Made by a program: the position numbers and the translations under genes. This document shows positions 35,467 to 46,104 of a DNA stretch of 64,000 nucleotides, in pieces; positions within the stretch are counted from its first letter, which is position 1; the number at the start of each line of letters is the position of its first letter. The notes beneath the pieces were generated by a model. It was not told the DNA's origin and made no database searches. It was given only the letters and a program-made list of their open reading frames with translations. The stretch is from Cristatella mucedo (taxonomy: Eukaryota; Bryozoa; Phylactolaemata; Cristatellidae): assembly GCA_009760855.2 (NCBI GenBank), contig WPIO01000027.1:4034501-4098500 (forward strand). Direction: 5' to 3'.

Positions 35467-36829
35467 GATGGAGCTAAACCGTCGACCGTGGTCAAGACGC
35501 AGCAGCTGGCCCGTGGCAGAAGTGGGGGTGGGAGGTCGCGTGCGAATGGCCATTTGCTCACTGGCTTGTCGTGCTAGCGCTGTGCAGTCCATTTTCGGTG
35601 GCTTTGACCACCCAATGCCGCCGTGCTCGAAAGCAAGAGTGGTTGCCGGTGCATGGCCATGCTGCTGCTTCTGAGCGAGTGTGTCAGGGCGGCACCGATG
35701 GTGGCGCGCTTTTGATTTTGCGTGTGCCACTTTCTTGCATTTCGCATCAGCACTCAGCACCTGTGCGTAGTCAGCTGACCAGCACACTGCTTAAGCTGCT
35801 AGCTGTGGCCGTCCCCGGCAGCAAAGTGGTGGCCGGCTGTGGCTTGATATTGTGAATCATTTACAACGCAGTTTGTTTTACACCCATATTTGCCTGTGCG
35901 CTTCGGCTGTGGTTTATACCGCTTGGCCATGGTGGCCATATAGTTGTCGCTCCGTGGCTCTGCTTATTTTTGTATGCTATTTATTCACAGCACTGAGCTT
36001 CGGTAGTATGCTTGTTCTTGCTCCCTTCCCCCAGCCAGCCACCTGTGAAGTCATAAGTACTGTCATTCTTTTGCTCTTTCGTTATGCATATGCTGCTTGT
36101 GCAGTCGTCATCTTGGCAAGGCTCGCACTACCCATTGTGTGTATATCGTTGGTAGGATCGCCAGGATAAGTCCAGCTGTCAGCTAGTGATATATAGTACT
36201 ACCAGTAGGCTGAGAATAATAGCAAATATGAGGTGTTGCCATTGGTGAGCGATCGCTTGAATACGTGGTGTTGCAGAAAAACCTGCGGTATTGTAGTATA
36301 GAGACAGGCGTAGTGCAACGGCAGCGCTTATTGACTGCACGTCTCCTAGTGGCTTGCAAGTATCAATAAATATTACTGATCACTATTGCCTGCGTTTGAG
36401 CTCAACAGCGAAGGCTCATTGCCGGCATATGTGCATTACCGGTGGAATGTTTTTGCTTTGTGGTCCTGTAAAGGCTATGAATTTGAGGTGAGTTGATGAG
36501 CCATTGTGGCCTTCGAGGCCTAGAACCGGTAGCGGTCCTCAGACTTGCTTATGTAATTTTGCAAAATCTAATAATAGAAAATAGTCAAGTTCAAAAGTGT
36601 AGTCAAGTTTTGTATTCATATTGAAATATGTTTTGAATACACATTCAAGTTATCTAGTGCATGTTGCTTGATGTGGAAATTAATAAACCATCTCCACCAA
36701 TATATTATGCATAGAACCTTAAATGATATGCAATGTGCAGCCTTAAAATCACCAAAGTCGGTCAAGCTTCCTGTAAAACTTACAATGCATTGTCATAGTT
36801 TTAGTATGTAGAACAACAATAAGGTTGGT
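35467..36829 (+). other. MEF2 3' UTR candidate and downstream DNA
   Basis: After the stop codon there is no further coding sequence. Polyadenylation signals AATAAA lie at 36365-36370 and 36682-36687. Either could end the transcript, giving a 3' UTR of about 0.9 or 1.2 kb. Confidence 0.45.
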
Positions 36830-37495
36830 TATATGGCGCTTTATGAGAACCTAATCTGGAAATCTGATGCTTTCAACACCAAATTTCGTGTTGTGACTGA
36901 CTTGTCTCATGTGCACTACCCTGCTCACATCAAGGGTCACACTCAACCAAATATCGCCTACAACTGGACACTCATCACCTATTATTACCAAATTTTGCTC
37001 ATCTGACCACAAGCAGATAGCACTCGGTCATCAATGTGTGTCATCTGCATCTAAAGTCACCCGTTAATCACGAAACCTTAAAATCCGCGATATCGATGCT
37101 GTATGAGCGAGAATATCTTCTTTGCTCCTGATGCTCAATCTCCCTTCTGACCTGTCATTAGTAGAATGCTACAACACAATACTAGCACTCATGCTTGACG
37201 AGTTTGCACCTCTGACAACCCGAACTGTGCACTCTCGCCCAGACGGCCTATGGTTTACCGAAGTAATTTAATGAGGTAGGTCTACTAAGCGAAAGCTTGA
37301 AAAAGCATACAAAACATCAGGACTGACTGTTCATCGACAGTCATATGACCACTACTGTATATCGTACCGATCAAGCCTAGCAAAGGCCAAGTCTAGCTTC
37401 CATAGAAACATTGTAGAATCAGAGATGCACAATCCAAAAATGATGTCTACGATCCACCATATCCTTAACCTCTCCAGGGTTAGCTCCTTAGCTAG
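36830..37495 (+). pseudogene. LINE fragment, region between endonuclease and RT
   Basis: Translation in shifting frames gives SDHKQIALGH, DEFAPLTTRTVHSRPDGLWF, KRKLEKAYKTSGLTVHRQSY and AKAKSSFHRNIVES. This is the linker pattern (APxxTR...PWxT..........R..R..E..y) found between the AP endonuclease and RT of CR1/L2/Jockey-like LINEs. It ends where SINE1 starts. Confidence 0.75.
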
Positions 37496-37499
37496 TGAT

Positions 37500-37669
37500 T
37501 GGTGAGCCGTGATGGCACACTAGGTAAGGCGGTTGCTTTCACGACATCGGTCCCGAGGTCGTGGGTTCGATTCCTGCGGTGGGCGATTCCTTATCGCCAC
37601 TGCAAGCGGCGGTGGTAGCCGTAAAGGCTCTTCTGTCGCTATACAAAAAGGCTGTTTAATCAGCTAGGA
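37500..37669 (+). repeat. SINE1 copy, nearly intact
   Basis: The head is GGTGAGCCGTGATGGCACAC, the B box GGGTTCGATTCCTG lies near 37563, and the end is GGCTGTTTAATCAGCTAGGA. Very similar to the 51361-51530 copy, so the family was recently active. Confidence 0.87.
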
Positions 37670-37946
37670 TTCACGCGACGGTCGCTTCTTTAGCTTCTTT
37701 GTCAACAAGATATACAAGATGTGGGCCCATCCCTAGGGTAGCAGCGACCCATTTGGAATCATTTCGCTCAATTCCGTGCAGCACCTCAGTGTCTACATTC
37801 AAGGGAGTGACGAGTGACCTCAGCAGCTGAACCACGAGGTGCTAGAGGAAGATGGAGTTTAGAATTAAGCGACTGGTGAAAGTCTCAATCTACGGCCTGC
37901 CGGTGAGTAGAGGAAAACTGCTAGCTCTAGGCTTTGCTTTACTGCC

Positions 37947-37947
37947 C

Positions 37948-38044
<97 letters not shown>

Positions 38045-38070
38045 TAGATATATATATATATATATATATT
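37947..38070. repeat. (GA)n then (TA)n microsatellite
   Basis: GA dinucleotide run of about 45 units, followed by AGATAGATATATATATAT. It abuts the 3' end of a reversed SINE2 copy. Confidence 0.95.
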
Positions 38071-38203
38071 TAATTCATTTGTATAGCACCCGAAGAGAAC
38101 TTAATCTCTATTCAGGTGCTTCACATATGCCTCGGGGCTCGAGCCTGCTACCTCAGACAGACCTTGGTCGGGGCGAGCACCTTAACCGCTGGACCAAACC
38201 AGC
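38070..38203 (-). repeat. SINE2 copy, reverse
   Basis: Reversed tail AATTCATTTGTATAGCACCC and CTCTATTCAGGTGCTTCACA, a middle with GGGGCTCGAGCCTG, and head end GCACCTTAACCGCTGGACCA. In sense orientation it carries the LINE B-like 3' tail. Confidence 0.75.
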
Positions 38204-38560
<357 letters not shown>

Positions 38561-39654
38561 AGACAGAGACAGGGAGAGATAGAAATGGCGAGATATGGAG
38601 GGAATTACGGTGGAGACCGACAAAACAAGACCAGCTGTAGTTAGTCATGCAGACCATGAGATGTCATTACTCGCGTCAAGAGTCACGATTCTACGACAAT
38701 TGATCACCGAAGAGTGGGCTGCTCTGACTTAGATTTTCTGTACTGTTTATGCATTACTCGTGCAGTGTGTTCATTCCATAATCAAGATGGTTTCTTGTTC
38801 ATGTATAGTGTATGCAAGATAACCGTGGGCTATAACTGTTGGCATGCAAAAGCCCTTGTGTGGCCCTGGCATGAGGCAGCATGAGCAGTTCCTAATAGTT
38901 GGTCTGCTCAGCTATTCCCATAAGCAGTTGGGGAAACTTTTTGATAATTAGATACTTTAAATACCACTTCTTTGAAAACTAGATCATTGTAATTCTCCAT
39001 TATTCATTGCAGAAATGCATGACGACCGAGTTCATGGGTGCAAAGAAAATAGTCGCATGCGAGACCAGTTTTGTTTCCTTCATGTTGTTGAAAATTTATA
39101 AGCTGGATAGCAGCCTATTCGTGCATAGCATATTCTATTCTGGTGAATTTAAAGTCATACAGAATGGCAGTGTACGGGATTTTGGGACTTATGGGGTGAC
39201 AATCCGGTCAAGATAGCAAGTCGTTCTCTTTTTCGATCCAGTTTTTCTCTTGCGTTGGTCATCATGTCCTGGTTTGCATCCTGAGTGTGCCGGCTGTTTC
39301 AAATCTATGCAGAACCTGGTGAACCTTTGTGAATATGCATTATTTCTTTTTTATTACCTGCCACTCCTTTAAGAAAACCAGTAACATAAATAGGCTTTTT
39401 GTAGCATACAAGTCTAGGCTTGACAAGCATTAGGAGATAATCCACAAATATATTTGTGGTTTTTCTTTCAAGATTTTGATTTCTTTAGGCCAGAGTTGGT
39501 ATTTCTATCCTAATTTGGTACAAGGACAGGTCATAGATCTTACTAGCAGCCGGTAAAGGTACTAGGATCTTATTAGCAGCCGGTGAAGGGTTCGTCATCA
39601 ACCTAGTAATGGTAGGCCAGTGGGCAGTTGGAATAAAAAAAAATAAGCATTAAG
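38561..39654. other. Intergenic, nothing recognised
   Basis: No supported gene or repeat in about 1.1 kb. Confidence 0.45.
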
Positions 39655-39800
39655 GTTAGCTGATTCAACAGCTTCATTTAACTGCCGAGGAGACTTTGCG
39701 TCTATTGGCTGGCTTGCAGAAGGCAATCAAAAAGATGTCGGCTGTAGGACTTGAACCCTCGACCTGGGCTGTGAACTTTGAGCACATTCCCTTATGCTGA
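39655..39800 (-). repeat. SINE1 copy, reverse, diverged
   Basis: GCTGATTCAACAGCTTCATT at the tail side, GGACTTGAACCCTCGACCTG (inverted B box) and CATTCCCTTATGCTGAGACC at the head side. Confidence 0.65.
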
Positions 39801-40291
39801 GACCTGGGGGAAGCCAAGCGTACCCGGATGTAAGCTCCTTAGCAGTACAGCACTATGGGTTAACGATGGGAGAAGAGCTGTCTGATGCCCGGTGCACCAT
39901 TGATTTAGAGAGAAACTGGGCAATATTAACAGAGTTCTATAGGCTGTAGTCAGCCTTCCGAGACCTATGACCTTTCAGCTTGTCAGCCATCTGTAGGAAG
40001 AACATCGGTAAACAGGATATGCCCCTCTCCCTCTTCGGTCAGTGTGTTTGGGTTGGCTGTTTGGTCCGGAAGCTGATCCGTTATAGCGTTACACGCTACA
40101 CTGTGGCTAAGTGCAGATTAAGATATACCTGCAAGTGACAGCCACTCACCTGTTGGGGCGAGGACGGCATGCATGTATTAGCCTTCGGCCAAGCTAAGTT
40201 TGGTTTTGGGTAGTGCCTTATTAAATACGAAGTCACACATTGCTGACATAAGGGGACACATCTCACCCGTGTCCTAGTTAACTGGTCGCCG

Positions 40292-40441
40292 TGCTGGTTT
40301 GGCCCAATGGTTAAGGTGCTCGCCCTGACCAAGATCTGGCCGAGGTCGTAGGCTCGACCCCCATGGCATATGTGGAGCGCCTGAATAGAGATTAAGTTCT
40401 CTTTGGGTGCTATACAAATGAATTATATTATTATCATATTA
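40292..40441 (+). repeat. SINE2 copy, forward
   Basis: Head GCTGGTTTGGCCCAATGGTT, then AAGGTGCTCGCC, a degenerate B box AGGCTCGACCCC, and tail GGAGCGCCTGAATAGAGATT, AAGTTCTCTTTGGGTGCTAT, ACAAATGAATTATATTATTA. The last 60 bases have the layout of the LINE B 3' tail. Confidence 0.75.
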
Positions 40442-40849
40442 TCCTGAAGTTCGTATCAAAGTAAAAAAAAGGCAACTAGTCCTCTTGACCCTATTCCCAC
40501 TGTCCTGCTTCTGCAATACATAGATATGCTGCTGCCATGCATAACTAAAGTCATAAATACAGGCAGCTCACTGCCCGTGGACTCGCTTCGCTGAGTCATA
40601 GTAGTTCCATCACCGAAGACAGCAGCTTGGCCACCTTGCCTCTTAACGGAGGTGCACCATCTTGCCACGTGACGCAAGTGCACCATCTTGCAGCGTGACT
40701 GACTATCTCGCTAGTAGAAATGTCATTAGTCTCAGGTCATGTCCAAGTAACTTTTAAAAAGGCTGTATAGCCAGGAAGCTACTTAAGAAAGCAAGACTAG
40801 ACCAAGAGAGCTTGAAGAGCAATTTACGTCCGGTCTCCTCTCTACTGTT

Positions 40850-41280
40850 TATAATAATAATAACAATAATGCATTTGTTATAGCACCCTCAGAGAATTCA
40901 ATATCTTTCTAGGCACTTTACATTTGCTACATAGGAAGCACGATTGAATGATTAGCGGTAGCATAAAATAAACAAAAACAACAGGAGCAACAGGGTTAGG
41001 GGCGACATGCACAGGGTCAGCATGCAAGTTTGGTTAGTGGTACCATGTACCGTGTCAGCATGCATAAGCACATAATCGTCGAATCACAGGGATCCACTAA
41101 ATGCTGTGATAAATAGATACATTTTTAGTTTCTTTTTAAATAAGGACAAGTCAGAAGATGACGTTACGCAAGTCGAGAGTGAGTTCCAGGCTTTAGGAGC
41201 GTGCGAATTAATCGTTCCTATCAAGGACAATGAAACGAGTCGTGACAGACCAGCTAACCTCGTATATTTAAACTTCACAC
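40850..41280 (-). repeat. LINE family B 3' end
   Basis: Minus strand 41278-41084 reads INSHAPKAWNSLSTCVTSSS and DLSLFKKKLKMYLFITAFSG, the C-terminus of the family's RT. The UTR and tail run to the AAT run at 40853-40870. Confidence 0.8.
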
Positions 41281-41284
41281 CTAG

Positions 41285-42425
41285 CTAGTAAGTTTCAGTC
41301 TGGTTTTAGAGCTAATCACTCCACAGAGTCCGCATTGCTTCGAGTGCATAACGACCTTCTTAGGAATGCAGGGTCTCTTTGCTTGTTCAGCTCAAATTTT
41401 CGGGCAGCTTTTGATACTATCGATTGCCAAGTCCTTCACCTGGCGCCTCTCTTATCACCTGGAAACTGGCACTGCATTGCAATGGTCCAGGTCCTATCTC
41501 AATAGAAGACTCCAGAGTATTGTTAATGTGAAGAGATGGAGATTATCCGATGAACCTCTGAAATATGGGGTACCTCAGAGATCTGTGCTTGGTCCCGTTC
41601 TCATTACGGTTTATACACTCCCTCTTACCAGTGTGAATGCCAAACATAAACCTAGGCTTTCAGTTCTATGTAGATAGCAATCAATTGTACCTTTGCTTTG
41701 ATCCCTACCAGCCCTCCAGCACATCGGATTCTCTCAACTCCCTTGCTGCATGTATTGATGATAAATACACATGGTTGGTAGCACACTTTCTTAAATTGAT
41801 AATAAAAAAAAACTTTCTAATTATAGGCAAACCAATTGTGATTCGGAAATTAAAGAACCCTTATGGTCAAAATTGGCTCTGCCAGGATCTTCTGTTACAA
41901 AGCATATGAGTTATGCTTTAAATTGACCTTTCCTTAGACGACCACATCAGCTCCACTCGTCTGAGAACTTTCAGATACACAATATTGCTCAAATTCTGGC
42001 TTGCTTAGACAGTGATACTACATATAAATTGGTCCATGCATTTATGACACCCGTCTCGACTTCTGTAATTCACTGCTAGCTGGTCTACTGACCTGCGAAA
42101 TCAAGTGCTTGCAGTTGGTGCAAAGCGATGCAGCCAGGTTTGTCTGTCGTGAGCTTCTCAGTTGCCACATCACACTACTTCTCACCGACCTGCACAGGCT
42201 CCCAGCCAAGCATTGCATCAACTTCAAGTTTAGTCACTCACTTTTAGACCCCTCCATTCTTTGGCTCCATCTTACCTATCAGATCTACTCCCCCATCAGG
42301 CTAAGCATCGTACCACCTGCTTGTCTGAATCGAATCATGTACCTGCATCTCGTTCGTACCTCAAATTCTTTGGAGACCGTACCTTTACTTCGTATGCTCT
42401 CCAAGCATCCAAGAAATTAATTTGA
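41285..42425 (+). pseudogene. LINE family B reverse transcriptase
   Basis: RT text in several frames. A SGFRANHSTESALL-like start (about 41300-41345) is followed by AAFDTID (about 41408), YLNRRLQSIVNVKRWRLSDE, a PLKYGVPQRSVLGPVL site and FYVDSNQLYLCFDPYQPSS (decayed FYADD at about 41660). Then come KHxLQLVQSDAARFVCREL (about 42105-42160) and the C-terminus. The catalytic YADD is changed to YVDS, and there are many frameshifts. It lies head to head with the 40850-41280 copy. Confidence 0.8.
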
Positions 42426-42429
42426 GAAG

Positions 42430-43200
42430 TTGTACCGAGGATAGGTTCGGTTGGCTGGGACCGGACGGCTATAATGAGGGTAAGGGTCACCGGCTTGGCC
42501 GGTCGGACCTACGGCACGGCCTGGTATGTGTGGTGACATGAGGTCACCGATGCTCTTGGGTAGGAGAAGTTGGCCGAGTAGGTCGTGGTGTTGGAGGCTC
42601 TAGGTCTCGCCGAGTTATGCACCTGGATGGTTGCAGGCGTGCTCCGGCGATGCGGCCACGCACGCACGGCAACGAGTGACCAAGCCCCGAGCTGAGCTGG
42701 ATAGCACGCTCGTTGTTGACTCCGACAAGCCAATCAGTTACTCAGCTAGCTGGATCTTTTACGGCATACACTCGTACTTTTGGATTCGGAGTCGGTACAA
42801 TGGTGGGGCTACGGAAGCCGACTGACCAACTAACTCGTTTGTTCGTGCTTGCTGCGTTGTCTTTCGCCCCTGTAGTGCACTTTGTATAGGACCTTCTCCT
42901 GTAGACTTGTTTAGTTCCCCTGTTGGTGTTGACGCATGCGATATTATAAAGAGGTCTAACCTGACGGCCGCTCGTCTTTCCCTAGCTCAGCGGCACGTCG
43001 AGCGTCAGCGTGGTTGGAGTGTGGCGGGGCTTGCCGGGAAATAGCCTCTGACCCCTGGAACTCGGCTACGAATTTAGCTGCCATCTCATTGGGAATGCCA
43101 GCAATACTTGCTGCACGGGAGTTGAGATGGTTCGATGTGCTGCATTGGGATCTAAGCATAGGTACCAACTAGGAGGACCTAGATTGAGGTTGGCAATTAT
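42430..43200. other. CpG-rich block, unassigned
   Basis: Clearly richer in CG than its flanks (GGACCGGACGGC, GGCGATGCGGCCACGC). A TATTATAAAGAGG promoter-like word lies at about 42941-42955. The minus strand has an open stretch 43168-42956 that begins MVPMLRSQCSTSNHLNSR without known motifs. It could be part of an old LTR element with its gag start, but I cannot show paired repeats. Confidence 0.3.
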
Positions 43201-43609
43201 ATAGACCATAGAGAGAAAGTGTAAATCACTAGTCATTCCGCATATTCAACCGCTAGTTTTTTCTTGACCTAGTGTCGTGGAAGTAAGAGAAGACTCTCTG
43301 GATAGCCTCGGTTATAGTTGTCAATTTCTCGATTTCAGCCTGTCACTGCAAATAGGATAAAGGTGTGGCCAAGAATCGAGTCATGTATTATTTCTACCGA
43401 CGTGCTGTACACGTAGTTTCTTTTTAAGCCCGGTACTCATATTTCCATACCCCGAGAACTGCTGCAGTGCTACCTTAAGTTTGGTCAACTTGCTAAATTT
43501 TCTACATCATTCATTGGACTCTCCTATTCACGATTATTGCTTACTGTCTCTTGAACCAACTCAGTTATTTGCCGACCACAATGCACATGCTAGACTAGTG
43601 ATTTCACGT
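43201..43609. other. Nothing recognised
   Basis: About 400 bp without a supported feature. Confidence 0.4.
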
Positions 43610-43905
43610 GCTTATATTCATATTTACTGCATACGCAACGACATCTACTCTCCAACTGCCGACTATGGCACATATTTTTCAGCGGTCCTGAACTGCTAAT
43701 TCTATGCTACTCACTACCTCAACTGCTCTCCTGACTCTGCTATGCTTCCCACTTTCTCTTTGTTGCGTGAGACGAAGTCTGTTGGCTACCGAATGCGTAC
43801 CGAAAGCCGCTTAGGCTGTGAGTGCGCTATACAAAACTCTCCTGCGTAACACCCACATGGTCTTTATGACTTTGTGGAGTTACTGAAGGAGATACACACA
43901 CGTAT
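43610..43905 (+). repeat. LINE family A 3' end
   Basis: From TACGCAACGACATCTACTCT to TTACTGAAGGAGATACAC. It aligns closely with 17216-17492 and 59430-59700. Confidence 0.75.
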
Positions 43906-43924
43906 TATCGTGCTGAACGTCTGA

Positions 43925-44070
43925 AATGATACCACCTTAGACTACTTATCATTGAGCATGCCACTAACCATTCGACCATGCTTCCTAAGCAGCAAATGCA
44001 AAGTGCCTAGAAAGAGATTAAGCTCTCTGATGGCGCTATACAAATGTATCATTTTTATTACCATTAGTAA
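43925..44070 (+). repeat. LINE family B 3' tail
   Basis: Contains CTAACCATTCGACCATGCTT, AAAGTGCCTAGAAAGAGATT and AAGCTCTCTGATGGCGCTAT, then a TTTTTATTACCATTAG end. Confidence 0.75.
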
Positions 44071-44073
44071 TAT

Positions 44074-45318
44074 TGTAACGCCGAAGGCTCGGCGGAGTAG
44101 GCTTAACCCACCGCTTACCTAGCGGCGTAACCTACCGCCTGATGCCGTTCGGTGCGCGTCTACGCGCAATACGCAGGCTGCCACGAAACGAGCGTTTCTG
44201 GCGCTGACCTACTTATCATTACTAAAGGGGGTCATGAGTCCACGGCGTGAATCGGAAAGCAAGACACGCAAAATGGGGATTTTACTGAGCTTTATTCGCA
44301 AGCGCACAAAGTCGCTGCGCGTCTAACTCAGTTTTATCTCCACACTCGTCACACGCTCTCGACAGCGAAAGCACTCTTGCGGGAGAAAAACGTCTCCACA
44401 CGTAGGCTACCTAAGTCTATAGTTGGAAACGACCTAAATAAACGGAGCCCGAACCGGAGCCTAAACCCTGACCGGAGAACTAGGACTCCGCTTCCACCTT
44501 GCGGCACGAATACCCCACACACGCCACCTCAAGCACTCTTGCAGAGGAAACACGTCTCCACACTAAGGCTCCCTGCGTCTCTAGCGGGAACGGCCCAAAT
44601 AGACAAAGAAGCCCGAACCAACGGAATATCTCACACCATACCAACTACGCTTAGCTCGCACCGGAAAATCCCTATGCCGAAACCACGTGCGAGCGTGCAC
44701 ACACGCAACACAGAAGACACACAAAATGCTAGCTCGGGTGCGATACGACCGTATTCGGTGGAGTACGCCGAATCCTCCTAGCACTGTCTCGTTCTGTACC
44801 GTTAATCGCCGGCGAACAGCCCGCCCTACTCCCTTACTTTCAGACAAACGAGTCCGACGGCGTTGAAGCGAGGTGCCGAACGAAAGAAGACCAAGAATGA
44901 ACGTCGCTCGCCTCTTAAATACGTAGCTGAGACAATGGGGCAAGAGCTTAGTGGTATTGGGCCCAACACCGTGGCTCATTACGGTAAGGAATTAATACCG
45001 CCACTAGGCCACTGGAAGGGCACCCCTGTCCAGCTTGAATGCCGAATGGGTTCCAGACGATTCTTTTTGGACCGAGCGATGGCGGAGGTTGACAGGCCAG
45101 CCAACATCAATCAGCAACTCCCGCGGATAACGGACCAATTCAAAAGGCCGAATCGCTACCGCTGGTCTCAGAGCTTCCCAGCTTGCTCATAAGCCCTTGC
45201 TCTCTAACCGCACTGGCGCTCCTCTCTGGATCACTGCTCCAGGACAAAGGAGTTCTTGCCCGCCGCCGAACAGCTCTTGTTCGCACTACAATTAAGCCAA
45301 GGTTAGCAAGGCGCTACA
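44074..45318 (+). mobile_element. Probable LTR (solo) of about 1.25 kb
   Basis: It begins TGTAACGCC and ends GGCGCTACA, an inverted pair matching at 8 of 9 positions, the usual LTR border form. The block is CpG-rich and unlike its LINE flanks. It holds an internal direct duplication: GCACTCTTGC followed by an ACGTCTCCACA block at 44371 and again at 44533. I could not find a clean target duplication, internal pol genes or a second LTR. A Gypsy-type solo LTR is likely; orientation is uncertain. Confidence 0.5.
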
Positions 45319-45650
45319 GTATTATTAACTTGCACCCGACTGGCGTCACGAGCTCCCCTGACTTTACCGCGTTTAAAAAAAAATAAAAATGCACCTATTT
45401 ATCACAGCATGTAGTGGGTCTCTGTGATTCGTTCTTTATGCGCTTATGCGTGCTTGCACTGCGCATGCTGCCACTGACCAAACTTGCATGCTGACCTTGT
45501 GGATGTCACCCTAACCATGCTGTTCCTGTGGTTTATTGAGCACGCTACCACTATTAACTCGATCGTGCTTCCTTTATAGCAAATGTAAAGTGCCCAAAAA
45601 GAGATTGAGTTCTTTGAGGATAAAATACAAACATGTTATTATTATTATTA
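45319..45650 (+). repeat. LINE family B 3' end
   Basis: Plus-strand text gives GVTSSPDFTAFKKK, MHLFITACSGSL and then the UTR and tail ending ATTATTATTATTA at 45636-45650. A stop interrupts the last ORF part. Confidence 0.78.
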
Positions 45651-46104
45651 ATCTCTAGTCAGATGCTTTACAACTTGCTTCAAGAGAACCAATACCCAAA
45701 GGTTAGTGACGTTATCAAGTATGCGTAAGTAAACAAGTATGCTGTTTTTAGTCACCATGCTGAAGCTAACAGAAACATACACACGGCCACCGGTTGGTAA
45801 GACCTGTGGCAAGTACAGTCTCTCGTTCAAGTACGCAACTTGAACTTGAATCTACAATTTTTTGATCACTTAGCTGGTAGGTTCGTGCTTTTTGTTAGGC
45901 CACCCACTTTGCGTAGAGCTTGCCTGTACCGGCACGACGGTGTGCATTGTGACTCGCACGTACTGACGGATTCATTCAACATCTGCGTGTTGTTTGCTAT
46001 TGACTTGCTTTGCGTTTCCCTATTTCCGTTTTCTGTTTGTCCTTTGATTTACCTGTCTCATTCCTTAAACCTGTCCCGTTCCTTACTGCTCTGATTTTGC
46101 TAGG

